NCBI RefSeq assembly: GCF_010727325.1
Contig: NZ_AP022565.1
Coordinates: 3,410,001 to 3,474,000 of the forward strand
Source of the DNA: Mycolicibacterium alvei
Lineage (GTDB): Bacteria; Actinomycetota; Actinomycetes; Mycobacteriales; Mycobacteriaceae
Direction of reading: 5' to 3'
DNA: 64,000 nt
Within the stretch, counting starts at the first letter, position 1, and each line of letters opens with the position of its first letter. The translations under genes were made by a program, and so were the position numbers. Below are positions 32,729 to 41,712 of the stretch, piece after piece. Under the pieces are notes generated by a model that had not been told where the DNA came from, searched no databases, and worked only from the letters and a program-made list of their open reading frames with translations.

Positions 32729-35380
32729 ATGGCGTCGCAAGTCCTCACGTTCCTGTTCACCGACATCGAAGGTTCCACGCGACGGTGGGAATCCGACGCT
32801 GACGCCATGCGGACCGCCCTCGCACTGCATGACACGGCGCTGCGCGAAGCCATCGCAGCCCACGGCGGGCAGGTCTTCAAACACACCGGCGACGGAGTGT
32901 GTGCGGTGTTCACTTCACCCCGAGCCGCTGTGGAGGCAGCCATAGCCGCGCAACGGCGGCTGGAACTGCCGGTGCGGATGGGCATCGCCACCGGTGAAGC
33001 CGAGTTGCGTGACGGCGACTATTTCGGCGTCGCACTCAACCGGGCGGCCCGGGTCATGGCCGCCGGACACGGCGGCCAGATCCTGCTCGACGGGGCGACG
33101 GCGGGTCTGCTCACCGGCGTCGATCTGAAGGCTTTGGGACCCAAGCGGTTACGCGATATCACCAGACCCGTCGACGTCTTCCAGGTCGGCGCTCCTGGCC
33201 TACAAGGCGACTTCCCGGAGTTGACGACTGTCGACCCGACTCCGGGACATCTCCACCCGCCCGATACGAGCTTCATCGGGCGGGAGACAGAAATGGTTGA
33301 ACTGCAAACCGCCCTGAAATCACATCGGCTGGTGACGTTGACCGGGGTCGGCGGGGTGGGCAAGACCCGACTCGCGGTAGAGGTCGCGGCCCGCTGTGCG
33401 GACGCCTATCCGGACGGCGTGTTTGTGATCGAACTCGCCCCGGTCGGCGACCCGGCAGCCGTCCCCGAGGCCGTAGCGGCCGTACTCGGGATCACCCAGC
33501 AACCCGGACTCAGTGTCGTGGACAGCGTGGCCGCGGCCTTGGAGGGCCGAGCCCGGCTCCTAATCCTCGACAACTGCGAACACGTTCTCGACGCCGCAGC
33601 CGATCTGATCGAGGTGATCTTCACCCACTCGTCAACCGTGGCAATCCTGGCGACCAGCCGAGAAGGACTAAGGCTCAACAATGAACATCTCTGGCCCGTG
33701 CCATCGTTGGATATCGGCGCCGGTAACGATTCCGCGGCCACGGCATTGTTCATCGATCGGGCACACGCGGTGTCACCCCATGCCTCGTTCACCGCACCGG
33801 CCGAGTCCGCCGCAGTCGTGGAGATCTGCCGGCGCCTGGACGGGATTCCGCTGGCGATCGAATTAGCGGCTTCCCGACTGGTCTCGATGACCACCACCGA
33901 GATACGTGATCGGCTGGATGACCGGTTCCGACTGCTGGTCGGTTCGCGACGGGGATTGGAACGTCATCAGACTCTGCGTCACGCTGTGCGGTGGTCCTAT
34001 GAACTGCTGAGCCCGGACGAAAAGGTCTTATTGGCAAGGTGTTCGGTGTTCAGTGGCGGGTTCAGCCTGGCCGCTGCATCCGCGGTGGCAGACGCCGGCA
34101 ATGAACTGACCACCATGGATGTGCTCGACGCACTGGTCCGCAAATCACTGCTGGTGGCCGACCGCACATCAGCACGGACCCGATTCTCGATGCTGGAGAC
34201 GATCCGCCAGTTCGCGGAGGACCAACTCGTCGGCTCCGACGATCCGGCAGCCATACGCACCGCACATGCGCGTTACTTCGCCGGCCTGGAGACCGAAGTC
34301 CTTGCGCTGTGGGACAGCCCGCGTCAACATGAGGCCTACCAGTGGCTCAACCGCGAACTGGCCAACCTGCGCACGGCATTTCACTGGTCGGCCGATCGTG
34401 GAGACCTCGATACGGCGGCAACCATCGCGGTAACCGCCATATTCCTCGGGTACTTCGTGGAGCAGTGGGAGCCGATCGCGTGGCTCGAGGAGCTCATCCC
34501 GGATGCGGTGGCCGCACAACATCCCCGGCTGGCCCAGCTCTACGTCGGCGCCGCCAACTGCTCAGCACTGGGGCAGGTGCGAAGCTTCGACGCGTATGCC
34601 GAGGCCGCCCGAGAAGCCATTGAAGATGGCCAATTCGCCGCCGTCACCGACGAATTCGCCTGTGTGATCGCGGCCGGCTACAGCACCATCGGCCAGCCCG
34701 GGCGGGCCGTCGAGTGGTGCCGGGCGACGATCGCCCGCAATCCGGGTCGCCATATCGGCAGCCGATCGGTGATGGCAGTGTCGCTGGCCATCGCCGGGGC
34801 CACCGCCGACGCGATGGAGGCGTCAGAACATTTGCCTGCGGCCGCCGCCGATACCGACAATCCCGCCCTGGCCGGTGCCGCATTCCTCGCACATGGCTGG
34901 GCACGCCGGGAGTCCGATCCCACAGCGGCCTATGAATCGCTTCGGCGGGCCTGGGTTATCGCTGAGGAAAGCGGCGACCGACAGCAGACGTCCATCGTCG
35001 CCGGGCTTCTGACGAAACTCGCCGCCGATCGTGGGGAATTCACCGAGGCCTTCGACTACATCAGCCAGATGATCCGACACTACTTCGATTCCGGCAGTGT
35101 CGAGCTGATGCGCAACGCGATCGGGCTGCTGGCCGCGTTGCTCGACCGACTGGGCCACCACGAATCCGCAGCCACAATCAGCGGATTCGCCACAACTGCC
35201 CTCGCGTACACCAGCTTTCCGGAGATCGCCGCGGCGATCACTCACCTATGCGAGGTCCTCGGCGACGCCGCATACGACAGGCTCGCCCAGGCAGGCGCGA
35301 GCATGTCCGCCACTGAGATCGCGAACTATGCGCTCGCACAGATCGACCGCGCGCGCACTGACGTCACGTCTCCATCGTGA
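32729..35380 (+). CDS. Class III adenylate/guanylate cyclase fused to STAND (NB-ARC-like) ATPase and TPR-like domain
   Basis: The product has 883 residues from the ATG at 32729 (MASQVLTFLF). The class III cyclase domain covers residues ~4-155, with metal Asp12 (FTDIEGS) and Asp55 (KHTGDG) and the transition-state pair Asn104/Arg108 (LNRAAR), so it looks catalytically complete. A STAND ATPase follows with P-loop GVGGVGKT at 206-213 and LLILDNCEHVLD as Walker B. The C-terminal third is helical and repeat-like. Mycobacterial relatives often end in a LuxR helix-turn-helix; none is visible here. It may sense ligand or ATP state and make cAMP. It is divergent from fadD4. Confidence 0.87.
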   Translation: MASQVLTFLFTDIEGSTRRWESDADAMRTALALHDTALREAIAAHGGQVFKHTGDGVCAVFTSPRAAVEAAIAAQRRLELPVRMGIATGEAELRDGDYFGVALNRAARVMAAGHGGQILLDGATAGLLTGVDLKALGPKRLRDITRPVDVFQVGAPGLQGDFPELTTVDPTPGHLHPPDTSFIGRETEMVELQTALKSHRLVTLTGVGGVGKTRLAVEVAARCADAYPDGVFVIELAPVGDPAAVPEAVAAVLGITQQPGLSVVDSVAAALEGRARLLILDNCEHVLDAAADLIEVIFTHSSTVAILATSREGLRLNNEHLWPVPSLDIGAGNDSAATALFIDRAHAVSPHASFTAPAESAAVVEICRRLDGIPLAIELAASRLVSMTTTEIRDRLDDRFRLLVGSRRGLERHQTLRHAVRWSYELLSPDEKVLLARCSVFSGGFSLAAASAVADAGNELTTMDVLDALVRKSLLVADRTSARTRFSMLETIRQFAEDQLVGSDDPAAIRTAHARYFAGLETEVLALWDSPRQHEAYQWLNRELANLRTAFHWSADRGDLDTAATIAVTAIFLGYFVEQWEPIAWLEELIPDAVAAQHPRLAQLYVGAANCSALGQVRSFDAYAEAAREAIEDGQFAAVTDEFACVIAAGYSTIGQPGRAVEWCRATIARNPGRHIGSRSVMAVSLAIAGATADAMEASEHLPAAAADTDNPALAGAAFLAHGWARRESDPTAAYESLRRAWVIAEESGDRQQTSIVAGLLTKLAADRGEFTEAFDYISQMIRHYFDSGSVELMRNAIGLLAALLDRLGHHESAATISGFATTALAYTSFPEIAAAITHLCEVLGDAAYDRLAQAGASMSATEIANYALAQIDRARTDVTSPS

Positions 35381-35473
35381 TACCGCGGGTGGTTCCAGGT
35401 TTCCCGATCGCCTACCTGAACTCAAACGGATGCGTGGGCTACGTAGGAGGTGCGCAATGCCTTTCACACGCAA

Positions 35474-35506
35474 ACGCGCACCCTCGTGAGGCACGAGGGT
35501 GCGCGT
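35474..35506. terminator. Bidirectional hairpin between cyclase-STAND gene and pckG
   Basis: There is a perfect 15-bp inverted repeat (ACGCGCACCCTCGTG at 35474-35488 and its complement at 35492-35506) around a 3-base AGG loop. It lies between two convergent genes, 94 bp after one stop and 52 bp after the other. No long U tract follows, as is common for mycobacterial terminators. Confidence 0.8.
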
Positions 35507-35557
35507 CATGCTGATGTTGCGCGGCGCGTCTACCAGCAGACACGCACGCTCGCGGTG

Positions 35558-37384
35558 CTAGGCCTCGGAAAGGCGGTGCTTGAGGGCGTCGAACTCGTCC
35601 TTGATGCCGGTGGGCAGCTTCTCCCCGACGAACTCGAACCACTCCTCGATCAGCGGGAGTTCGGCCTTCCACTCCTCGGTGTTGACGGCGAGAGCCTCGT
35701 CCACGTCGGCGGGGTCCACGTCGAGCCCGGACAGATCCAGGTCGGCCGCCGTCGGCACGATGCCGATCGGGGTGCTCTTGCCGTCGGCCTTGTGCTCGAT
35801 GCGCTCGATGGCCCACTTCAGCACGCGGCTGTTCTCGCCGAAGCCCGGCCACAGGAAGCGGCCGTCGTCGCCGCGGCGGAACCAGTTGACGAAGAACACC
35901 GCGGGCAGCTTGGACTCGTCGGCGTTCTTGCCGATGTTCATCCAGTGCTGGAAGTAGTCGCCGACGTTGTAGCCGAGGAACGGCAGCATGGCCATCGGGT
36001 CGCGGCGCACGGTGCCGACCTTGCCCTCGGCGGCGGCAGTCTGCTCGGAGCCGAGGGTGGCGCCGATGAAGACGCCGTGCTGCCAGTCGCGAGCCTGGGT
36101 CACCAGCGGCACCGTGGTCTTGCGACGACCGCCGAACAGGATCGCCGAGATCGGCACTCCCTGCGGGTCATTCCACTCCGGCGCCAGCGTCGGGCACTGG
36201 GCGATCGGCGTGCAGTAGCGCGAGTTCGGGTGCGCCGCCTTGGTTTCCGCCTCGCGCAGGTTCCAGTCCTGACCCTTCCAGTCGATCAGGTGGTCGGGCT
36301 CGCCCTCCAGGCCTTCCCACCACACGTCGTTGTCGTCAGTCTTGGCGACGTTGGTGAAGACGGTGTTGCCCGCGGCGATGGTCTTCATCGCGTTCGGGTT
36401 GGAATCCCAGTTGGTGCCGGGCGCGACGCCGAAGAAGCCGAACTCGGGGTTGACGGCGTAGAGGCGGCCGTCCTTGCCGAAGCGCATCCAGGCGATGTCG
36501 TCACCGACGGTCTCGGCGCGCCAGCCCGGAATGGTGGGCTGCAGCATCGCCAGGTTGGTTTTGCCGCAGGCCGACGGGAACGCTGCGGCGACGAAGTAGG
36601 ACTTGTTCTCCGGGGAGATCAGCTTGACGATCAGCATGTGCTCGGCGAGCCAGCCCTCGTCGTGGGCCATCGCCGAGGCGATCCGCAGCGAGTAGCACTT
36701 CTTGCCCAGCAGCGCGTTACCGCCGTAGCCCGAGCCGTAGCTCATGATCTCGCGGGTCTCCGGGAAGTGGGTGATGTACTTCGTGTCGTTGCACGGCCAC
36801 GGCACGTCTTGCTGACCGGGCTCAAGCGGTGCGCCGATCGAGTGCAGTGCCTTGACGAAGAAGCCGTCGTCACCCATCTTGTCGAGCGCGGCCTGGCCCA
36901 TCCGGGTCATGGTGCGCATCGAGACCACGACGTACTCGGAGTCGGTGATCTCCACACCGAGCTTGGGATCCTCGGCGTCCAACGGCCCCATGCAGAACGG
37001 CACCACGTACATGGTGCGGCCACGCATGGAACCGCGGTACAGATCGGTCATGATCCCGCGCATCTTGGCGGGATCCATCCAATTGTTGGTGGGACCGGCG
37101 TCGAGCTCGCGTTCGGAGCAGATGAAGGTGCGCGATTCCACTCGGGCGACATCCGAGGGGTCCGAGAGCGCCAGGTAGGAGTTCGGCTGCTTTTCCTCGT
37201 TCAGCTTCTGGAACGTGCCGGCCTCGACCAGGCGGGCGGCCAGTCGGTCATACTCCTCGGCAGACCCGTCGGCGAAAACCACCCGGTCAGGCTGTGTCAG
37301 CTCTGCGACCTCCTGGACCCAGGCCAGCAGTCCCTGATGTTTCGTCGGTGCGGTGTCGAGACCCGGAATGGTCGCTGAGGTCAT
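35558..37384 (-). CDS. pckG: Phosphoenolpyruvate carboxykinase (GTP)
   Basis: The product has 608 residues from the ATG at 37384 ([10 protein letters not shown]), preceded by CAGGAG; M. tuberculosis PckA (Rv0211) is about 606. The P-loop [12 protein letters not shown], the metal/substrate segment [20 protein letters not shown] and [14 protein letters not shown] are intact. It converts oxaloacetate and GTP to PEP, CO2 and GDP, the first step of gluconeogenesis from fatty acids and cholesterol. It is a single-gene unit with a promoter region holding an inverted repeat at 37469-37498, and a hairpin terminator downstream. Confidence 0.97.
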   Translation of the reverse strand: MTSATIPGLDTAPTKHQGLLAWVQEVAELTQPDRVVFADGSAEEYDRLAARLVEAGTFQKLNEEKQPNSYLALSDPSDVARVESRTFICSERELDAGPTNNWMDPAKMRGIMTDLYRGSMRGRTMYVVPFCMGPLDAEDPKLGVEITDSEYVVVSMRTMTRMGQAALDKMGDDGFFVKALHSIGAPLEPGQQDVPWPCNDTKYITHFPETREIMSYGSGYGGNALLGKKCYSLRIASAMAHDEGWLAEHMLIVKLISPENKSYFVAAAFPSACGKTNLAMLQPTIPGWRAETVGDDIAWMRFGKDGRLYAVNPEFGFFGVAPGTNWDSNPNAMKTIAAGNTVFTNVAKTDDNDVWWEGLEGEPDHLIDWKGQDWNLREAETKAAHPNSRYCTPIAQCPTLAPEWNDPQGVPISAILFGGRRKTTVPLVTQARDWQHGVFIGATLGSEQTAAAEGKVGTVRRDPMAMLPFLGYNVGDYFQHWMNIGKNADESKLPAVFFVNWFRRGDDGRFLWPGFGENSRVLKWAIERIEHKADGKSTPIGIVPTAADLDLSGLDVDPADVDEALAVNTEEWKAELPLIEEWFEFVGEKLPTGIKDEFDALKHRLSEA

Positions 37385-37468
37385 CAAATTCTCCTGCGTA
37401 GGTTTGTGTAACCCAAGCCGCGTCATGCCGCGGTCACGGCTACCCCTTGGATAGAGGTTAACGCGGGT

Positions 37469-37498
37469 GACATACCCGCTGTGAACCAGTGGTATGTC
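37469..37498. promoter_or_regulatory. Inverted repeat upstream of pckG
   Basis: GACATACC and GGTATGTC are perfect 8-bp arms separated by 14 bp, 85 bp upstream of the pckG ATG. Spacing suggests a two-half-site operator rather than a hairpin terminator for the upstream GTPase operon, whose last stop is at 37541; no U tract is present. The factor is unknown. Confidence 0.45.
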
Positions 37499-37540
37499 CG
37501 ATCACTCACAGGAACGATTCAGATCGACGTTATCCGCATG

Positions 37541-39019
37541 TTACTCGTCGGTAGCTTCTCTGTTGCCGTACAAATCCGCCCGGACCGCGTCCAGCGCCCG
37601 CTGTAACGGCGGAATCCGGCGGTCCCGTTGAGCGGCCGCCCGCGCGGTGGCGATGGCGTGTTCGCGCAGTTCGGCATCCATGGCGGCAGTCTTCTCGGTC
37701 GCGGCGGCGGTCTCCGTTTCCTCTCGGGCCGCCAGTTCAGTGGTGAGTGCCGTTTCGGCGGCGAGCACCCGCGTCGCGACGAGTTCCTCCACCGCCGAAC
37801 GCAGGGTCGCGGTGATCTCACCGACCCAGCGGTCCAGTACCGCCCGGTCGTGTAACAGCGCACGGGTGCCGACCACCCATACCGCCAGCAGCAGACCCAC
37901 CACCGCGCCGACCACGAGACCGGCCACGGCCAGGCGTGGCGCCGCACCGACCAGCAGGCGACTGACCGCGACCGCGACACCCAGCCCGAAGCCCGTACCC
38001 AGAACCAGCATCAGCCGGGTTTCGAGCGTGCGGGATCTGAGCGGCGGAGACAGCAGGTCGGGTACCACCGCCCCGGCCGCCGACGGCGCAGGCACGGGCA
38101 GGTCGAGCTCTGTCGCGACGCCACGCAGGTGTGCGGTCACGCCCTCGTCGACCTCGCCGACGACCTCACCGGCGCGCTGACGGGCGTACTCCTCGAACGT
38201 GGCAATCCGGCGACGGCTGATACCGGCGACGTCCTCCTGCAGTTCGGTGCGCACCGAATTACACCGGTTGCGGGCGAAATAGCCGAGCTGAACCCGAGCC
38301 TGCTGCATTTGACTGCGCAGCCCGATGCTGCGCTCGGTGCGGGTCAGCCTGCGGGCCCTGACCAGCTCGGCGCGACGCTCCCGCAACACATCCACCCGCG
38401 CCTGACGGTCGGCACCGGACCCGTCGGCCTCATACCTGCCGATCACCGCTTCCAGTCGAGTTTCCCAGGCGCGCAACCTGTTCCGACGCGCAATGTCAGG
38501 GTCGGCCAACTGACCGGTCAACAGTTCGACGAGTTCATCGAGCTGCGGCTCACCCAGGTCGGGCGCGGCCGACACCCCCACCCAGGGCATGCGCTCGTAA
38601 CGTTCGTCGCGTCCACGCAGAATCTCCGCGTCGGCGTCGCGCACCTCGCGCCAGTCGCGGTACGCATCGATCTTGGACACCACACCCACCACCAGGTCGG
38701 TGTATCGCGAAGCCAAATCAACCAGGGCGCAATCAGATTCGGTGATCGGGGAAGCCGCCGACACCACGAACACCACGGCCGCCGGCGCCTCACCGGCCAC
38801 CAGTTCGGTGGATTCGACGAACGTGGTCTGTGGCATCAGCTCCCGCAACGCCGCCATGACACTCGTCGATCCGGCCAACCAGGGGCCGGCCACCAGTACC
38901 GCGTTGCGAACCTCCACGCCCGGCGAGTTCAGGCCCGGATCGACCGCCGCCACCACGGCGTCAGCCGCCGCCACCGCATCCGCCACGGCCTCATCCCTGG
39001 CCGTATCCACCTCGGTCAT
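37541..39019 (-). CDS. Dynamin-like GTPase-family membrane protein (Rv0210-type)
   Basis: This 492-residue protein has a divergent N-terminal P-loop-like region (LVAGPWLAGSTSVMAALREL) with VVFVVSAASPITESDCALVD and GVVSKIDAYRDW (NKxD-like SKID). A long charged helical region follows. Two adjacent hydrophobic segments are at about 340-390 (MLVLGTGFGLGVAVAVSRLL, LAVAGLVVGAVVGLLLAVWV), then a coiled-coil-like tail. It corresponds in place and length to Rv0210. Its start overlaps the upstream GTPase stop by 4 bp. The layout suggests a membrane-remodelling dynamin-like pair, like IniA/IniC, but this is inference. Confidence 0.75.
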   Translation of the reverse strand: MTEVDTARDEAVADAVAAADAVVAAVDPGLNSPGVEVRNAVLVAGPWLAGSTSVMAALRELMPQTTFVESTELVAGEAPAAVVFVVSAASPITESDCALVDLASRYTDLVVGVVSKIDAYRDWREVRDADAEILRGRDERYERMPWVGVSAAPDLGEPQLDELVELLTGQLADPDIARRNRLRAWETRLEAVIGRYEADGSGADRQARVDVLRERRAELVRARRLTRTERSIGLRSQMQQARVQLGYFARNRCNSVRTELQEDVAGISRRRIATFEEYARQRAGEVVGEVDEGVTAHLRGVATELDLPVPAPSAAGAVVPDLLSPPLRSRTLETRLMLVLGTGFGLGVAVAVSRLLVGAAPRLAVAGLVVGAVVGLLLAVWVVGTRALLHDRAVLDRWVGEITATLRSAVEELVATRVLAAETALTTELAAREETETAAATEKTAAMDAELREHAIATARAAAQRDRRIPPLQRALDAVRADLYGNREATDE

Positions 39020-40110
39020 CGTCCCTTACTCGCCGCGCCCAACAGTCTCAGTGACCCTCGCATGATGTCGTCGCCACAACTGCGGTGCAAGGTACTCACC
39101 GGACCGTCACGGTAGCGCCGCCAGTAGCGGGCCCGACGCAGATGGGCATCACGGTCAGCTCCGGGGTCCACCCTCAGCCCGGCCGCCTGCACCACATCGA
39201 CGGCCGCGGCCATCACCGCGACGACCGTCTCGTCGGCGGCCAGAAAGCGACCCACCATCGGGCCGCCGACCGCTCGCAGCTCAGCCAGCGCCCACCGCAC
39301 CCGCCGATACCGCACCGACGCGGCCGCGGTGTCGATGGCCGCCACCACCCGGTCGACCTCACTGAGAGCTCGCAACAGCCCGGGCAGGCTCCCGGGATCC
39401 GTACCCCGGCTCAACGCCAACGTGGCATGGGCGATCCCGAACCGGTCGAGACGTTGCAGCAACTCGGCGCGCACGGCACGCGGCACCCGGTGCGGACCCG
39501 CCACGAACGCGTCCGCCGAGGTCAGATCGGCCGGCTCGGCGACCAACAACCGGAGATCCTCGACCAGATGCTCGCCGAGAACCGTCCGGCTCAACAAAGC
39601 GACCATCGGCACCACCGGTACCCCGGCCAACTCCTGCAGGCAGTCGGCCCGGCGGCGGGCGGTGGCGACCGGACCTCCGGGCCCGGACCCGGCCAGATCC
39701 GCTTTGTTGAGGACGACGATCGTCGGCCGACCCGCCCGGCTCAGCTCGGCCAGCACAGCCCGATCCTCGGGTTTGAGCACCTCGGCGATCACGACCACCG
39801 TCACATCGCCGACATCCGCGAGCCCCAGACCGGAGCCCACCACCGCGGCTTGCACCGTGCTCACGCCGACGCCGCGACGCCCGCGCACACCGACGGTGAG
39901 CGGAGCCGAAACGCGCGCACCGATCGCCGCCAACCGCGCATCGCCGTCGCGGTCGGCAAGGCGTGTGAGCTCGTCTGCGAAAATCTGGCGGCCTTCCCTG
40001 CGTGATGACGGGCGTAACCCCGGTGCCTCACGAAAAATCGTGACACGGCCCGGACTGACTCGCGAACAGATGTTTACGCCCGGCAGCTGGAGGCAACTGT
40101 TGGGTATCAA
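39016..40110 (-). CDS. P-loop GTPase, partner of the dynamin-like protein (Rv0209-type)
   Basis: This 364-residue protein is close in length to Rv0209 (361). It has a P-loop GRRGVGVST, a hydrophobic switch region DVTVVVIAEVLKPEDRAVLA and the guanine-specificity motif VVLNKADLAGS. No transmembrane segment is evident, so it is probably a soluble or peripheral partner of the membrane-anchored downstream protein. The start at 40110 would be a TTG; no better start with a ribosome site is seen before the P-loop. It is divergent from trmB across 49 bp. Confidence 0.75.
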   Translation of the reverse strand: MIPNSCLQLPGVNICSRVSPGRVTIFREAPGLRPSSRREGRQIFADELTRLADRDGDARLAAIGARVSAPLTVGVRGRRGVGVSTVQAAVVGSGLGLADVGDVTVVVIAEVLKPEDRAVLAELSRAGRPTIVVLNKADLAGSGPGGPVATARRRADCLQELAGVPVVPMVALLSRTVLGEHLVEDLRLLVAEPADLTSADAFVAGPHRVPRAVRAELLQRLDRFGIAHATLALSRGTDPGSLPGLLRALSEVDRVVAAIDTAAASVRYRRVRWALAELRAVGGPMVGRFLAADETVVAVMAAAVDVVQAAGLRVDPGADRDAHLRRARYWRRYRDGPVSTLHRSCGDDIMRGSLRLLGAASKGR

Positions 40111-40159
40111 TCTCTACCACGATGCGGGCACACCGCCCCCGATAAGAGACCATGGACGG

Positions 40160-40939
40160 ATGCACCCGTCTAGGTCCGATGTCGGTGGGCCGGCGTCGGC
40201 AGATGAGGCGGCTGGCGTGTCGCCCACCCAACCACACCGTTTTCCACGGGTGACCAGCTTCCGCACCCGGCGGTCGACGCTGTCGACCGCCCAGCAACAG
40301 ACCTGGGACCGGTTGTGGCCCGAACTCGGCATGCAGGCCCGCGATGAGGACTCCCAACCGGTTACCGACCTCGACACCACGGCCTGGTTCGGCCGCTCAG
40401 CCCCGCTGATCCTGGAGATCGGCTCCGGCACCGGCACGTCCACCCTGGCGATGGCCCAGGCCGAACCAGAGCTCGACGTGGTCGCGGTCGAGGTCTACCG
40501 CAAGGGCCTTGCCCAACTGCTCAGCGCGATCGACCGCTCCGCCCAGACCTCATCGCCGGTGACCAATATCCGCATGGTTCGGGGAGACGGCGTCGACGTC
40601 CTCGAGTACATGTTCGCCCCGGAGTCCCTGACCGGCGTGCGGGTGTACTTCCCGGATCCCTGGCCCAAGGCCCGCCATCACAAGCGCCGCCTGCTGCAGC
40701 CCGCCACGGTGGCACTGATCGCCGACCGGTTGCGTCCCGGCGGAATCCTGCATGCGGCCACCGACCACGGCGGATATGCCGAGCACATCGCTGAGGTGGG
40801 TGACGCCGAGCCGCGGCTGCGCCGGGTCGAGCCCGGTGCCGCTCTACCCGTCTCGGTCGAACGTCCGGTCACCAAGTACGAGCGCAAGGCCCTGGCCGGC
40901 CCCGACGTCACCGAGTTGGTGTGGGAGAAACTGCCATGA
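40160..40939 (+). CDS. trmB: tRNA (guanine-N7-)-methyltransferase
   Basis: The product has 259 residues from the ATG at 40160. The AdoMet-binding motif is LILEIGSGTGTSTLAMAQAE, and the TrmB signature VYFPDPWPKARHHKRRLLQP is complete. It methylates N7 of G46 in the variable loop of tRNAs. Its TGA overlaps the ATG of the NYN-domain gene (ATGA), and mmpL3 follows, the same order as Rv0208c-Rv0207c-Rv0206c. Frames extending upstream of 40160 run through the divergent promoter and are rejected. Confidence 0.96.
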   Translation: MHPSRSDVGGPASADEAAGVSPTQPHRFPRVTSFRTRRSTLSTAQQQTWDRLWPELGMQARDEDSQPVTDLDTTAWFGRSAPLILEIGSGTGTSTLAMAQAEPELDVVAVEVYRKGLAQLLSAIDRSAQTSSPVTNIRMVRGDGVDVLEYMFAPESLTGVRVYFPDPWPKARHHKRRLLQPATVALIADRLRPGGILHAATDHGGYAEHIAEVGDAEPRLRRVEPGAALPVSVERPVTKYERKALAGPDVTELVWEKLP

Positions 40940-41652
40940 GTGTGACCGAAGACATGCAGGACGAGACCGCGCAGGTAGACGCCCGATCCGGTGCGGGTTC
41001 GGGCACGTCTGCCCGTCGGGTGCTGCTCGTGTGGGATGCCCCGAATCTGGATATGGGACTGGGCGCGATCCTGGGTGGTCGCCCGACCGCCGCGCACCGT
41101 CCCCGCTTCGATGCGCTGGGCCGTTGGCTGTTGGGATACACCGCGGAGCTGGCCACCGAATCGGGCGAGTCCACCGGAGACGACACAGGCCTCTCACTGG
41201 AGCCCGAGGCCACCGTATTCACCAACATCGCCCCAGGTAGCGCCGATGTGGTGCGCCCGTGGGTGGAAGCTTTGCGTAACGTGGGCTTCGCCGTCTTCGC
41301 CAAGCCGAAGATCGACGACGACAGCGATGTCGACAGCGACATGCTCGATCACATTGCCCTGCGTCGCAGCGAAGGCCTGGCAGCGGTCCTGGTCGCCTCG
41401 GCCGACGGACAGGCATTCCGGCAACCGCTGGAAGAAATAGCCCGTGAGGGCACTCCCGTGCAGGTGCTCGGATTTCGCGAACATGCGAGCTGGGCGTTAG
41501 CGTCGGATACCTTGGAGTTTGTCGATCTGGAGGACATTCCCGGTGTGTTCCGGGAACCGTTGCCACGGATCGGCCTGGACTCGCTGCCCGAGCAGGGCGC
41601 ATGGCTGCAGCCGTTCCGGCCGCTGTCGGCGCTACTGACCTCGCGTGTGTGA
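40936..41652 (+). CDS. NYN domain protein (Rv0207c-type)
   Basis: The product has 238 residues from the ATG at 40936, overlapping the trmB stop. The NYN/PIN-like nuclease core is suggested by VLLVWDAPNLDMGLG near residue 30, then KIDDDSDVDSDMLDHIALRR with clustered Asp residues and AAVLVASADGQAF; these acidic clusters match the metal-binding sites of NYN ribonucleases. It is probably an RNA-processing or decay enzyme, linked to tRNA modification by operon context. It precedes mmpL3 by 60 bp. Confidence 0.85.
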   Translation: MSVTEDMQDETAQVDARSGAGSGTSARRVLLVWDAPNLDMGLGAILGGRPTAAHRPRFDALGRWLLGYTAELATESGESTGDDTGLSLEPEATVFTNIAPGSADVVRPWVEALRNVGFAVFAKPKIDDDSDVDSDMLDHIALRRSEGLAAVLVASADGQAFRQPLEEIAREGTPVQVLGFREHASWALASDTLEFVDLEDIPGVFREPLPRIGLDSLPEQGAWLQPFRPLSALLTSRV

Positions 41653-41712
41653 CAACTGAAGACCTTCGTTCGCGCGGGTCACCACAAAGTTTCAAAAGCG
41701 TTAGGAGCCTAA

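Noticed and set aside
35507..35557. A possible second hairpin next to the 35474-35506 inverted repeat
   Set aside because: GC-rich pairing is scattered and short, with no continuous stem comparable to the first.
35450..37378. A long open frame (over 600 codons) on the plus strand opposite pckG
   Set aside because: It mirrors the codon phase of a GC-rich gene on the other strand. It has no recognisable domain or ribosome site and covers all of pckG.
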